From: Periconia sp. R9002
Taxonomy: Eukaryota > Ascomycota > Dothideomycetes > Pleosporales > Periconiaceae
NCBI GenBank assembly: GCA_023627715.1
Contig: JAMAHW010000035.1
Span: 62,001-126,000, forward strand
DNA: 64,000 bases
Direction of reading: 5' to 3'
The notes under the pieces were generated by a model. The model was not told where the DNA came from. It was given only the letters and a program-made list of their open reading frames with translations, and made no database searches. Positions 1 to 12,987 of the stretch are shown here, one piece after another. Position 1 is the stretch's first letter, and every line of letters starts with the position of its first letter. The position numbers and the translations under genes were made by a program.

Positions 1-938
1 GACTATCAACTCTAAATAATGGTAGGACGTAAATCCCATCGTTTGCAGTCTGAAGTCTAACCCTCATCAAAAACTAAGCAAGTCCTAGCAAAACACAATA
101 CATCATCGCTCCCTAACACGACCGCTGCCTTCGCAATATCTTCTGGTCTTCTGACTTTTCACAGTGGAGTCGAAGTAGCGACGTCTTGCGGCCGCACACA
201 CTTGAGGACATTGAAATCCATTGTCTCATGTTTCTAGACCTGCTCTCTCGGTTACTACACGAAGTAGAGTTAGACCTCATTGATGTTTCGATATTTGGGG
301 GAACAGTTACATAGAGGAACAACAGTTCTACAAAAGATACCATTTGTGGAAACATTCCTGATGGTGGATCTTATCATTTCTATATTAACGTCCTTCGAAG
401 CAATATATCCGGCTTTCAGCGTTGAATGAGTCGTGCTCCCTCCCCTGAGATACGACGAAGCAAGATAAAACGAAACATCTGCATAAGATCGAAGAGAGAG
501 GGAGCCTACGCAAGTCGGCTACTCTAACTATCGCTGCTGTAGATACTGGAATGGTTTACATATCGCACGGCTACGTTTCTTAAGAGCAGCATGTAACTAG
601 AGCCACGCAGTCAGTAAGATGTTGAAAAGTTGAAGATGTTGATGGGGCTTATATATGCATTGCAAAGAGATGAAGAGTGTTTCCAGACTTTTCTAATATA
701 TAATCAATTGTGCGTGGGAAAATCCGTGGTAAAGCTGAATACCATAATCTGAGTATGGAAAGCGGATATTCAACAAGGAATTAGAGACTCGAGGATAAGC
801 GGCACGCAGAATTCTTGAGTGCAGTGGTCGTGATAGCGCCCCGACGATTGTTGGAATCAAACATCGTTGGCATTCGTTATTAAAAATTACCTACAACCGT
901 CCATTCATACCGGGTCACGTCAATGGTTACATATTACT
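1..938. other. Left-edge intergenic region
   Basis: No convincing coding region is seen. Short open frames, such as an 80-residue one on the minus strand at 113-355, lack family resemblance and typical codon use. The right end is the 3' flank of the homeobox/C2H2 gene, which ends at 939. Nothing repeat-like or RNA-like was recognised. Confidence 0.6.
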
Positions 939-3638
939 CTACTCATCATCGTTTTCATCCATAGCAAACTCAACTGGCCCTTTCAACCCGTCCCTTTGCA
1001 TTTTGAGTGGAAAACGAACGCCTGCCAGGCCAAGAAGACCCGAACTCATGACCAACGTCGCAATATGACTCTTGGGAATCTCATCGAGGACAGCCTTACC
1101 GTCAGGGAAGAGACTCGCAGGCATCGCACTACGCAAATAGTAAACCCGAGATGCCAAAAATGGAACCAGTGGGCTGAGACGGAAAAACCGCGGCCCCTGA
1201 GGCGGCGACTTGGAATTTGAGTTATCAGATTTTTGCCGCTGGATCCTGACTGTTTTCTGACTTCCTGCTGGTGTATGGTCTGTAATCTTCTTCCGTGCAG
1301 GAGTGGAGGGCCGAGCTTTCGGCGTTGGAATAGAGTCTTCTTTGGTATTAGCCATCGGCGTGTCTTCGATGGAAACTGGGTCAATATAAAATTCGCTAGT
1401 TGCAGTGTCGCGACAGCCTTGCATGATCTCGTCAAGATCGAGAGGTTCAAAAGATCCGCCTTTGTTCCTAGAGAAGCCCTGTTCAAGAACTGAGTTGCCT
1501 TTCAGGCTCGAAGGAAGAGATGCACCATGTGATTCATAGAGGTGCTGTAAAAATTCTCCTTCAGACGTGTACAACCTCTGATCGCATTGCCGATACCGGT
1601 GGTAATGCTGAGCATGTTCAACGTGAAAAGCACGATATCCAGCCCCGCACAAGTGGCAGTGATGCGCCTTTGGAGATGGGAATTGGGGACATAGTGGAGG
1701 CCCCGCATTCTCAGCAGCAATATCGTCGAATGACCGTAAGAACCGACAGCTCCAAACACGACAGTGGGAGTGTTTATTCATGGCGTCGTTGTTTTCAAAA
1801 ACTTTGAGACAATAACGACATCGGAAGGGTCCCACTGCATGAGGATGAACCATGTTCTCCAGATGATTTTCCAATCTTTCGGCCCACCAAGCAGACCGAT
1901 CTAACTCGCCCGCATACATGTGCTCAGCCACGTGTTCACATCTCTCACTCCAGTTTTTGGATCGCTTCCCGCAAAAACCACAGTGTAACATCGGATCATC
2001 AAGCTTGATAGGGGCACCGAAACGCCGCCATTTGACAGCAAGGTCTTTACACCCAAAGTTGTTACCCTCGCTATCCATGATTCGTGCTTGACATCCGAGT
2101 CTGGCGGACGGATGTTTTACATTAGCAAAATGTACATGATGCAAATGTTGAATGAAGTGATCACGGCGATAGAAAGTCCTCTGAGATTCAGGTTTACTGC
2201 GGCATTGCTGATACTTGTGGCCAGCCATGTGATAGTCGTTAGGTCGTAGGTGACCGCAGAATGGGCATGAAGGTAGAGGTGTATTGTTTTTGTTGTCACA
2301 ACAGATCCACGTTGTGCGAAGGGCGTGTACAGAGTCTTCGTCTAAGTTCATAGTCAGCCCTAGTTCAACTGGGAATGATCTAGTGGGTTATGAAGGTCTC
2401 AAAATGCCACGACAAGTGGTCTCTTGGTATAACTTCTACCCGGAATATACGCACGTCGAATCCATTCGTATTTTGTACGAAAAGCTCTGGGACAAAAAGT
2501 GCAACAGAAAGGCAGGTCCTCCTGTGGTACTCCAGCGCTGTTAAGGCCCTTCAACTTAGTACGAGTATAAGGCGATGACTTCCATTCCATTCGTCGACGA
2601 CCCCGTCTCCTATCACGGTTGAACGATGATAGATTACTGCCGCTACTGTACGTTGTTGGTGCTGTGCCATCCGAAGAGTCCACAGAGGTAATAATGGAAC
2701 CAGATTTTCCAATCTTGGAACTTGATGCTGTGTCCATCTGTAGGTCGATATCTTCATTTAGAGACCTATTATCAATCGCTGCCTGAATATCCGAGACTGT
2801 GCATGCCTCTTCCTGGTAAGACTGTGCAAGATACAAAGCAAGTGGGGGCTGAGGTGGTTCGGGTGACTCTCTAGATTGCTTGTCTAAGGCCTCGAGACTG
2901 CCTCTAGATAGCTGCGAAGAAAGGGAGGAGGTGCTTTTTTGAGCTTTCGGTAACTTGACTTCCAAAGTATCTACCACGGTAAGTGGGAAACTAATACCAA
3001 GTCGAATTCACGAATAACTCACCAGAACCTTTCTTGCGAGCACGCGTGTTGTTGAACCAATTACGAACTCGCTTTACGTCCAGATTGGCTTGATGCGCGA
3101 TCACATCAATTTCCCATGAGCAGGGATATGGATTAGCACTGAATTCTTCTTCGAGCATTTGTTTTGCTTCAAGTGGGATACGATTTGACGCCCCTTTTCG
3201 TGTTGCCGATGCTGGTTTTCGAGATGTCGTTCCATTGCGCTTCAAGGGTGCAGGCGATGGGTCCCTGGTTGGAACTGTAGTAGAATCTAGTGATAATGGT
3301 ATGGGAGCGGCATCAATGGGTACAGCTTGGTCTGCGCATAGTTCATGGGTGTATGAGTGACTGGCAGTATCCTCTGTAATATCCAAAGAGTCCACGTGAC
3401 TATTTTGAAACATGGAAGGATCAAAGATATCATCAGATGAGAAGGGACAATCACCAGCCACCGTAGGCTGCCAATCCATGGGGTAATCACCAACAGATAG
3501 CTCCCATTCCAGAGTTTGACTTAGTACGGCGGGTTGCTCTGGTCCATGGTTGGCATGAGGATCGTTTTGTTCGAGGCGAGAAAAATCAAAAAACTCGTCG
3601 AAGCCATCAAAGTCGTCGACCATGCCATGTTCACCCAT
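939..3638 (-). CDS. Homeobox plus C2H2 zinc-finger transcription factor
   Basis: Three exons on the minus strand (3638-3023, 2970-2455, 2341-939) with introns of 52 and 113 nt give a protein of 844 residues. A homeodomain sits at about residues 150-203. It has an NPYP loop and a third helix reading VRNWFNNTRARKK, keeping the invariant W, F, N and R of homeodomain recognition helices. A low-complexity, Ser-rich and Arg-rich linker follows. C2H2-type fingers begin at about residue 360: CTFCPRAF...EWIRRHEDSVH, with the second intron falling exactly inside this finger. At least four further Cys/His clusters run to about residue 620. The C-terminus is hydrophobic and conserved-looking. The protein is likely a nuclear DNA-binding regulator. 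The homeodomain and C2H2 fusion is known in filamentous ascomycetes, but targets cannot be read from sequence. It is divergent from UTP15. Confidence 0.9.
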
Positions 3639-4209
3639 ACTCGCAGAGTATGGCGGCAGAGCGGATGTGGCGTACTATGTTAGGCGTTCAGAAATAGTCA
3701 CTAATGATATGTATGCCTGAGACGGTTCGGAAACAAATGGACAACGGTCATATGTGGAGGAGCGGTTGGGATTGAACAAACAGGCGCACTCTGGGTTAAT
3801 GATGAGTGGAAAGCAAGCGAGGCTGAGCTGATGATTGATGATCAAGGTGGGTTAACGAGCGGGGAGAAGCGCCTGAGGCATCCAAGCTTGGATTCGGGTG
3901 TATTTCCATACTAGCCGAATTTGGCAGCTGGTTGCACATGTTGCTTTAAATTCCCGAGATTCATCTACGAGTTTGCGCAGCTGAGTAAAGTCAGTGAAAC
4001 ACGATACAACTTGACACCAGATGAATACAAGTGGTGGTTAACAGGCTGTACCATTGGTGCTGCGGTGGAGAGAATCCAGCTAGACCGGACAAGTTTTAGC
4101 TCTACGCACGGGCCATGGTTCCACCAAAAAAGTTCCTCGCATCGCAAAGTTAAGACGGTTCACGACGACATCCCGCCTTTGCGCTCAATTTTCCGTGCAA
4201 TTCACCACC
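3639..4209. promoter_or_regulatory. Divergent promoter region, homeobox gene / UTP15
   Basis: This 571-bp spacer separates the start codons of the minus-strand homeobox gene and plus-strand UTP15, so it must hold both core promoters and 5' UTRs. I saw no clear TATA box. The UTP15 start has a good fungal context (CACCATGG). Confidence 0.6.
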
Positions 4210-5957
4210 ATGGCGGCCGAAGTGCAACCGCTGCAGCCCATAAAGCTGCCCACTGGCCCCTCTACTTTGACTACAGAACAAAAGTACTGGAACTCTTTCG
4301 CCTCCGAGCTGCGTCTGGATCCATCGCAACATTCGTCTCCCGTCACACACATATCTATTCCTCATCGACCGTCTCCTACGCAGGTCGCCCCCGCCCAAGA
4401 CCTTTTCGCTGTTACTACTGGATCGCGCGTACAGATCTTCTCCTCAAAGACCAGAAAAGTCGTAAAGAACATCTCCCGATTTGGTGTTGATGATATTGCA
4501 CACTCGGGAACTATACGGCGAGACGGAAGGATTGTTGCAGCAGGAGGCGACAGTGGCACTATTCAAGCATTTGATCTCAATAGCCGTGCGATTCTCAAGA
4601 CGTGGAAAGAGCATAAACAGCCAGTATGGGTCACTCAATGGCATCCCTCGGAGCTCACTCATCTTATGAGTTGCTCCGACGACCGGACCGTACGACTCTG
4701 GGATCTGCCGAGCGACAAGAGTACCATTACTTTCGAAGGACATCAGGACTATGTTCGGTGTGGTGAATTTATGCCCGCCCAGAGTGAACTGATAGTCTCT
4801 GGTAGTTACGACCAGACTGTGCGCCTGTGGGATACTCGTGCGGGCGGTCGAGCCGTAATGGTCTTTAAACACGCTGCTCCTGTCGAGGTTGTACTTCCCA
4901 TGCCCTCGGGAACTGCTGTCCTTGCCTCAAGCGAAAATACAGTGAGCGTGCTGGACATTGTAGCTGCAAAACCCATGCACATTCTGCGTAATCACCAGAA
5001 GACTGTGACCGCACTTACCCTTGCCAACAACGGCGAACGGCTCCTCACCGGGGCCCTTGATGGACACGTCAAAGTTTTCGAGACTACCGGCTGGAACGTT
5101 GTCGGAGGAATGAAATACCCATCGCCCATTCTTTCATTGCAGGTTATCCCCTCGCAGAATGAAGATAAGCACATCGCTGTAGGGATGCAATCGGGTCTAC
5201 TCTCTGTCAAAACACGGCTTTCTGGTGAGCAGAAGGCGCTTGCACGGGAGCGCGAAAAAGAAATGAAGGCTCTCATGGAAGGCAAGATCGAGGAATATGA
5301 CCGCTCGAAGAAACGCAAGCGCGGTAAGGGCTGGAGCAAGCGACTCAGAGGTAAAGATTTCACCGGAGAAGGCGTCGACATCGTCATAGACGGTAATGCG
5401 AGAGGCAAAATTCATAAAAGTTACCCCTGGGCAAATGCCTTGCGCCTGGGCCAATACGCGAAAGCCCTTGACATGGTTTTGGAGCAGAATGTAAGTTTTC
5501 TACCCCACCATCCTTTGTTTACATCCTGCTATCACTATTTTCGACAATGAAACGTTTTACTAACCTTGAATGCGAACAGTCACCCAATGCAAAAGACCAG
5601 CAAACTACCCTCCTCACAACTCTCATCCATCGCTCAGCCCTCCCTGCTGCGCTCTCTCACCGCGACGAACTAACTCTCCAACCCATCCTCCGCTGGCTTA
5701 TCAAGCATATCGGAGATTACCGCATCACACGTCTCACCACGGATGTGGCTCTTGTTGTGCTCGACCTGTACGCAGACCAATTGGGCCGCAGTGAGGAAAT
5801 TGACACATTGTTCGATACCTTGGTCCGGAGGGTCCAGGAGGTCGTTGATGCTAGTCAGATCGCGTGGAGTGTGGGCGGCATGGTGGAAATGTTGACAGCA
5901 TGTGCGGCCGCTCCCGACGCTGGGATGGGCGGGGACGAGGTGGTTGTTGTGGCGTGA
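4210..5957 (+). CDS. UTP15: U3 snoRNP protein UTP15 (WD40, t-UTP subcomplex)
   Basis: Two exons (4210-5490, 5580-5957) joined by an 89-nt intron with a TTACTAACC branch site encode 552 residues. The ATG at 4210 was chosen for its CACCATGG context. WD40 repeats occupy about residues 60-330, with units such as CSDDRTVRLWD and GSYDQTVRLWD. A basic patch (KKRKRGKGWSKR) follows, then the UTP15 C-terminal helical domain from about residue 395 (typical SYPWANALRLGQYAKALDMVL). UTP15 belongs to the SSU processome and helps 18S pre-rRNA transcription and early cleavage in the nucleolus. Length and domain order match the family. The C-terminus ends in a short Val-rich tail of unknown significance. Confidence 0.95.
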
Positions 5958-6291
5958 GTAGAGAGAAAAAAGTTGGATTGTTTGTTTGCATAGCGATGGC
6001 GTTAATTTGAATCTATTCCGCATTGGTATATACTTTATGCGGCTGCAACTTCGGCAGGGGCGACAAAAATATACATTTCGGTATATATCAAACAGCATCA
6101 AGAATCACCAAAACACCCAGATCTCTGCAAACGAAACAGTTCTTTATAGAATGCTACATATTTGTACACAGCTGGGCCCTGTTTTGTTGGCCCCAATGGT
6201 AAGGGAAACTGCCCTAGTCTATCTTTGTCGCTCATCGACGTGTTCATATCCATACACTATGGTACAAATGGCAATTCCACTCAAAAGCTTA
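5958..6291. other. Convergent 3' spacer UTP15 / MRPL22
   Basis: This 334-bp region separates two convergent stop codons and presumably holds both 3' UTRs. Nothing else is visible; short open frames here are unsupported. Confidence 0.6.
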
Positions 6292-7651
6292 CTACCACAA
6301 GTTATATTGTCTTTGCGCCGTAACTGGACGATCCGGCAACGCGACCCACAATTTGCGGTTATCTCTCTTCTTTTTTAACTCGTCTGAAATCCGAACTCGA
6401 GTCTTTTCTTCTTTAAGCAATACGGAAAAGCCTGGGGAGCATTAGCATCCATGAGGTGAAAAGCAGAACAAAGCCGGTCGCGTGACCAAAATTTCGGTGA
6501 AATTCAAAGTGACTCCCTAGAGAAGAAGAATAGAGACAGAAGCACTTACTGGCCCTTCTATGAGTTAACAGGTTAACTCTTCCTCTAGCCCTGTATTCCA
6601 CAGAACGACCGGGCTTGCCCTTGCCTACCCAGGCTTGGTCGATGTATATTTCCGTGTCATTGTGTATGCGTTTTCTGGAGCCATCTTTGAGTTGAATGAG
6701 TTTGCCCTCACCCTTGGGAGCAACCCGGGAGGTCCCATCTGCCAGATGAGGTTCTGAATCGACTACGTCTTCCTCTGCTTTATTCTCTAAAGCTAATTTT
6801 CCAGCAGCCTGACCACCCAATCCCATGCCCCTCTCTACGATGGCTTGATCACGAGCAATCATGAGACCCTTGCGAACGTCGATGGCGATGCGCTTTTTGC
6901 TGAAACGAAGTTGGACCAAGGCTTCCTCGACAGTTTTTCCGGCAATTAGATGCATGAGACGGGTCAGCTTCTTTGTGCTGGTTGGAAGATTTTGTGAAAT
7001 GTATGTGTACTCGCGCTCAGTTCTGGCAAGCTTGATGGCTTTTGGGATGCGCCCGTGCTTTTCTACCTCTCGAATCAACAGTTTCCTTTCCAATCTAAGA
7101 CGCCGCTCGGGTACGGGGTCTGTCAGGTTGGCACGTAGCTGTCGTTCCGATTTGGCTTTGGCTTCTTCTTCTCGAGCTTTTTCTTTTTGCTTGAGCGCTT
7201 CTAACTCTGCAGGGGGCAAAGAATCGTGCCACTTTGGGTTTTCATATTCGGGCTTGAAGATTGAATTGGGCGAAAGATCGCCCATGGGAGGAGTGGGAGG
7301 ATCGACCTTCGCCTTAGTTTTAGAAGGCGGGTGATTCTTGAGGTACGTTTCGAGAATAGGGTTACTGAGGGGATCATCGGGTTGTTCTCTGGGAAGGCTG
7401 TCATAGGTTTTAGGGTCGGGTTTGGATGAGGTGTCGGTCTTGAGGGAATTGTTTGCCTTCAGGCGGAGGGCACAGCTAAAGGAGCGATGGGGGAATGTAG
7501 TGGTGATGGAGGTCGTCGAGCGCGGACGGAAGACGGCGAGGGCTGTTCGTGATCAGTTTCTGCTGGGAGGGCTAGGTGTGAGGTTTAGAGAGAGAGCAGG
7601 AGCTGACGTACCTGGCTGCCCGAGCCGCCTTGAGGGTATTCGAGCGCTCAT
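6292..7651 (-). CDS. MRPL22: Mitochondrial ribosomal protein uL22m
   Basis: Three exons on the minus strand (7651-7612, 7542-6550, 6431-6292) with introns of 69 and 118 nt give 390 residues. The first exon is only 40 nt. The N-terminus (MSARIPSRRLGQPALAVFRP, then a Ser/Thr/Arg-rich stretch) looks like a mitochondrial presequence. The L22 domain lies at about residues 190-385. It includes the segment RFSKKRIAIDVRKGLMIARD and a C-terminal arm (VLLKEEKTRVRISDELKKK) ending in VTAQRQYNLW. The last exon is easily missed because the frame runs open through the intron to 6413. The protein acts in the large mitoribosomal subunit near the exit tunnel. It is divergent from PRP24. Confidence 0.92.
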
Positions 7652-8407
7652 AGCGATGTGCGACACCTCAATGGTGAGCTGGTGATGAGGAGTGCGATCG
7701 TGAGGTCCAGGAAATTCTGGTCGGGCGGAAAGAGCCGAGAAGCGCGTACAGGGGGTACCGTCACGTGAGAGTTGAAGATTACCATTCAATCGGAACAGAT
7801 AGGTTTCATTTCATGGGTGGCGTGTCGGAAAACGTATGCATGGGGAACATTTCATCCATCTTCAGCTGGTGCGACATTGCTGCTTACATGTCATCCATTT
7901 CTCAGTTGTCGGGGCGTGCTCATCCATCAACATTGAATGTCCTGCTGAGGTGAAGCGTGACAGACTATTGCCGAGAGTTTCGTTTCTCTGGCGCGCTGCC
8001 GTCATTACAGTAAGGTCAAGACCGGGCCCGCAGTCTTAGCTTGACGTGTTTGATTCTTTTCGTCCCAGGCCAGACTTCGCAAGCTCCTACTCATATTCAC
8101 TCCTAGCCCAGAGTATTAGCTCTCTCGCCGGCACGCTCCTTTTCGATCTTGGAGTTGCGACAGCTACAATCGTGTCGCAACCTTCATCGCCCTCGTTCTA
8201 TGACGCCCAAACCCACCAAGACTGCTCCGCCCGCCTCACTTTTGACCCGTAAACGTGCGGTTCCTGCAGCCGCAGATCCAATATCTCAATCATCCAACAT
8301 CACATCGCCTCGACGCCTGAGAAACGAGTGCAGTAAGCTGCTAGGGTAGCTCGGGGTGTTCCAGTAGACGGCCGTCAAATCGTGGAAGTGTCGGTACAAG
8401 CTCCAAG
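7652..8407. promoter_or_regulatory. Divergent promoter region, MRPL22 / PRP24
   Basis: This 756-bp spacer lies between two head-to-head genes. It holds a perfect TCACGTGA palindrome at 7761-7768, about 110 bp upstream of the MRPL22 start. Small open frames in the PRP24 half are out of frame with it and unsupported. Confidence 0.6.
7761..7768. promoter_or_regulatory. CACGTG E-box palindrome (TCACGTGA)
   Basis: This is a perfect 8-bp palindrome of the type bound by Cbf1/bHLH factors in fungi, in the MRPL22/PRP24 promoter. Function is inferred from the motif and position only. Confidence 0.4.
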
Positions 8408-11400
8408 ATGGATATCAACTCTCTTCTCTCGCCGCAAGACTCGCCGGCGCGGGAGACTCCTCCACCTCACCCAAGCATCGCATCGCCTGCGATGCAATCA
8501 CCAAGCAAGCGCGCAATACGACAAATGCCCTCGCGCACGCCTTCTGGTCTAAGTCAACAGATCACTTCGTCGCCACAGCCGCAGCCGCAGTCACATCCGC
8601 AACCGCAACCGCAACAGCAACATCTTGGCTATCATCCGATATCGTCACCAAACAACCCTGGCTTCACCAACGGTCATCGGCCGATACACAGTGCTACAAG
8701 CACTCCGCCGATCCCAATCCATTCCCCTCGCGATGCCGGCATGAACTCCCCACACCCACCACACAGGCAGACATCGACACCTGGGATGGATGCATTAGCA
8801 GGTAGGTGGCTCCGTATAAGTTGTTCAAGGAAGGGAGGAAGTTCGGCTGAGAGACATTTGCTTGGTCGGCGATCTATGCCTCCTGGTGCATATCTGTCGG
8901 GCGAGGGCATACTCAGGCTCGAAGTAGGTAATCGCACAAATACTGACTGATGTCCAGATCTCGCAACTATACAACATCATCAGCAGGCTGTAAGACAGAG
9001 TTCGGTTGCTCAGCGACCCCCTTTCAGGTAATTACACGTCTCAGTTCCCCTGTCCGAGTTTTCTGCGATTTGTCCAAAGAACAAACCGTGGTGTGACAAA
9101 AGAGGTGGCGCCGCTTCCTGCCAAGTCCAGGGTGAGCGTTTGTTCCCAATGCCTTGGGAAGTCGCGTGCTTTCCACGCCGCGGGGTCGCGACTGCCTATC
9201 TCCGAAATCCACGTCCTTGCATGATCACAAACCTGAAGATTTTAACTACACCAAACTGACACCACCTGGCACAGTCTCCAAAACATACCACGCACTATTT
9301 CTGGCAGTTCCGTGCGAAGTGACGTCTCCATGGCGGAAGCTTCTCCAAAGCCGCGCATCTTCGCGAGCAAGGCGTTGGAGCAAGAGCACGTTGACTACCT
9401 GGTGCAGCTTGACAAGACTCTCGCTGAAAACCCACTTGACTATTACAGCCATGTCTCTTTCGTCACCGTACTTCACCAAGGGTTTGAATACCACATGTCG
9501 TCTGTTGACCCGGGAAATCCGCGTTCCTACGAGTTATTGACAATCCTTCGCGACGCCTATCAAACAATGGCAAAGAGATATCCGCTCGGAGAGGTCCTCT
9601 GGCTTTATAGATTGAAAGACGAGAAGATTCTTGCATCGAATATGGACGACCGCATGACCGTGCTTGAACTTTACAAGCATGCAACTATGGACGAGCCTTA
9701 CAGCACCAACATTTGGCACTCTTATGGAGAATACGTTACCCATCTCATGGCGTGCTCATGGGAGCAAAATCCACCCGAACAGTGGTCTGGGGAAGACCGA
9801 GGGCTCGGCCGAGAACTCTTCACCCCGCAGCTGTTACTCGACATTTGGCAACAAGGCGCCGACAAGGTCAAGTACAGCATTCAAGATAGCAACATGGTGT
9901 GGGATCGCTACCTGCAATTCCTACGAGACGATCTTCAGAGGAGTGCACCGAATACCGAAAAGACCAAACAAGTGCTGGCTATTTACCGCGAACGACTCGG
10001 CCAACCTCATGCCACCTGGGGCGACACTTTGTCCAACTACGCTTCTTTTGTCTCGGCCATGAACCTAGATGTTGAGGATGCAATGGAACAGGCAGTTCAA
10101 CAGAATACGCACATCAAACAGCAGTACGCGAACCGTGAGGATTTCGAGTTCAAACTACTTCAAGCCGTACAGCAAGGAGATCGGGACGCCGAATATTATG
10201 CGATGACAAGGTACCTCAAATGGGAGAAAAAGACTGTAGGTGTCTACAGTACGCACCTAGTAAACGCTCTCTACGAGCGTGCAACGCTTCGATTTCCAGT
10301 GGATTCGACGCTTTGGGAAGACCATGTTGAGTTCTTGATTTGGCAGAATGACCGGTCAAATGTTTTGCTTGATGTGGTCGAACGTGCTACTCAGCATTGC
10401 CCTTGGTCTGGTTCATTGTGGTCGCATCGCATTCTTACTTTGGAAGCCGAGAAACGTCGTTTTGAGGAAATTGAGGGCGTCAAACACACGGCCACCAACA
10501 CCGGCTTATTGGAACACAACGACATAGAAGAGTTAATCAAGGTTCAGCTCGCGTGGTGCGGTTATCTTCGTCGCAAAGCATTCGACCAAGAACAAGCTAC
10601 GGAAGACGATGCTGATATCGCCGAAGTCGGAATCCGCTCCGCGTTGGAGCATGTCAGCGAAGTGGGCATGAAGAAGTATGGTCGCAATTGGCCCGGCGAT
10701 CCAAAATATCGCCTCGAGCGCATCCACATCAAATTTTGGCTTCAACGCGGCAATGTGACAGAGGCGCGCAACATCTGGAATTCACTTGTGGCGACACAAA
10801 AAGATTCTTATGATTTCTGGTATCGGTACTACATTTGGGAGATGGTGGTTTGGGCAAATCATGCCGTGCGCGATAGCAGTAACGCAGGCCGACCTTTACC
10901 CACCCCATCTGGAGCTACCGCCGTCTTAGAGAAGGGTATGGAGCGCCTTACTACCGTCGATCAGCCAGAGCCATTGATCGAGATGTATGTGAACCATTGC
11001 GAGCAACACGAATCTGTATTGAAAGTACGGAATGCGCAAATCGAGCGTCGGCGATCAGAACGCATTGTTTCTATACGTAGGCAGAAAGAAGCAGAAGCTG
11101 CTGCGGCAACCCAGCAAGAACAATCAGCAACTGTCTTCCCGGACGTTTCCAGTAAAAGGAAGCGAGAGGATATCAACGACGATACACCGCCTGTCAAAAA
11201 AACCAAGCCAGTTGGAGCTGAAGAAACCCGTCCAGATTCGGTACCGAGGGCTGTGAGCGAGGCACCGTCCAACGCGGCTTCCACAACGCACAAGCGAGAC
11301 CGTGAGCACGCTGCCATCATTGTCCAGCGTCTTCCCACAAATGTCACGCAGATTCAACTGCGTCAATTCTTCACGGATGTTGGAAACGTTCGGAATGTAA

Positions 11401-12629
11401 CATTGAAACCGGAAGCGACAAGTACAACCGCTTTTGTGGAATTTGAAACACCGGAGGAGGCCGACTATGCCCAAACAAAGGCTGTGAAGGGTTTTGAAGG
11501 ACATGAAATCACGATCGTACGCAGTGAAAGCACAACACTGTATGTCGCTAATTACCCTCCTGAGGCTGATGAAGCCTATATCCGTAAGCTCTTCAGCCCC
11601 TTTGGCGAGATTATCAACGTTCGTTTCCCATCGTTGAAGTTCAACACCCACCGTCGGTTCTGTTATGTTCAGTATGCAGATTCTGGCGATGCAATGGCGG
11701 CTACAAAACTTGACAACACAGACGTCGAAGGGTTAAAGTTAATCGCAAAGATATCAAATCCCAATGCCAAGAAGAAACGAGATGGAGCTACTGCCGAGGG
11801 CCGCGAAGTATACATTTGGCATCTCAACTTCAAGATTAAGAAGCATGAGATTCAGGAAGCCTTTGCTCCATACGGCAAGATCGACCGCGTCAACATTCCA
11901 ACTCTACCAAATGGGAACAATAAAGGCTTTGGTTACATTATATACGCCTCAAAAGAAAGCGCTGATGCTGCCGTTGCTGATTTGAACGAGAAAGAGCGCT
12001 GGGGTCTACAGCTCAAAGTACAGATCGCCAGCGACAAAACCGACACTGCGCCAAAGTTCAAATCTACAGTCGAGAATTCTGCATCACCTGGCGAGGAGCG
12101 TGATGCAACGCCAGCTGCTGATACCGCCATTGCCAATCCAGTCCCTTTTACAGAGCGTTCCATTGGGCTTATGAATTTACCCGACACCGTGAACGACACC
12201 AGAGTCAAAACACTGGTCGAGCCATATGGTTACAAGAAGATTACACTGATGCCAAGCCACGGTGGTGCTATAGTTGAATTTTCTAGCGTTGATGCTGCTG
12301 GTAAAGCGGAAATCGCTCTGCAGGGACGGGACTTTGAAGGTCGGAAACTGCGTGTCGGAACCGTGGCGGAACTGAAACAGCAAAAAGGTGAGTTTAAACC
12401 ATCAAACAATTTTGTGAAGCCAGCACAGGTCAAGAGACCTACACCAGCTGCTGGTAGGGGTGGTATGAAGGGTCGAGGCAGACCTGGACTTGGACAAAGG
12501 CCTGCACTGCCAAGGGTTGCGGCAACGGCAAGTGAAGGCGAGGCAAAGAGCAATCAGGATTTCAGAGCCATGTTACTTGGGAAGAATAAAGAGCAGGAAA
12601 ATTCTGCTGAGGACAAGATGGAAGAGTAA
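8408..12629 (+). CDS. PRP24: U4/U6 snRNA annealing factor PRP24 (SART3-like)
   Basis: The best model has three exons (8408-8801, 8958-9027, 9308-12629), giving 1261 residues with matching phases. The start begins MDINSLLSPQ. A Pro/Gln-rich N-terminus precedes HAT (half-TPR) repeats over about residues 170-720. A basic nuclear-signal-like patch (KRKRED...VKKTKP) follows, then four RRMs at about 822-893, 896-970, 986-1064 and 1105-1175, with RNP1-like GFGYIIYA in the third. The C-terminus carries SNQDFRAMLLGKNK, matching the short Lsm-binding motif of Prp24. The protein anneals U4 to U6 during spliceosome recycling. HAT repeats plus C-terminal motif resemble SART3 and filamentous-fungal Prp24 more than the short yeast protein. 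The 280-nt second intron may hide a further small exon, so residues near 150-160 are uncertain. Confidence 0.9.
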
Positions 12630-12987
12630 GTTGTGGTCATTGCATCTACTGGTTTCTTTCGTCAGCTCTGGGGCACAGGGATGAATCAAAATGGGTCATT
12701 TGCATGGAACGGAGCTATGGCGCTGAATTTTGACCTGGCAATTCATACTGGGCCATGTCTCACACCCGATATCTGGGCATTATGGGGAAACTGGCAGACA
12801 GAAATGTTCTCCCATTGTAATATAATGTTAATAACTCGTGCGCCTTTACTTTTATGATGAGCCTCGGTAGAATCATGACTAAGCGATCTCGCCATGACAT
12901 CAACCATTTTCTTCAATGTCATCTATTGTTACTCCTCGACGTCCAATTGAGCCCCACAACAGCTATCCGCCGTACAGTTGCATCAAC
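12630..12987. other. Spacer PRP24 / SDH5
   Basis: This 358-bp stretch should contain the PRP24 3' UTR and the SDH5 promoter. An in-frame ATG at 12916 could extend SDH5 by 24 residues. No other feature was seen. Confidence 0.55.
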
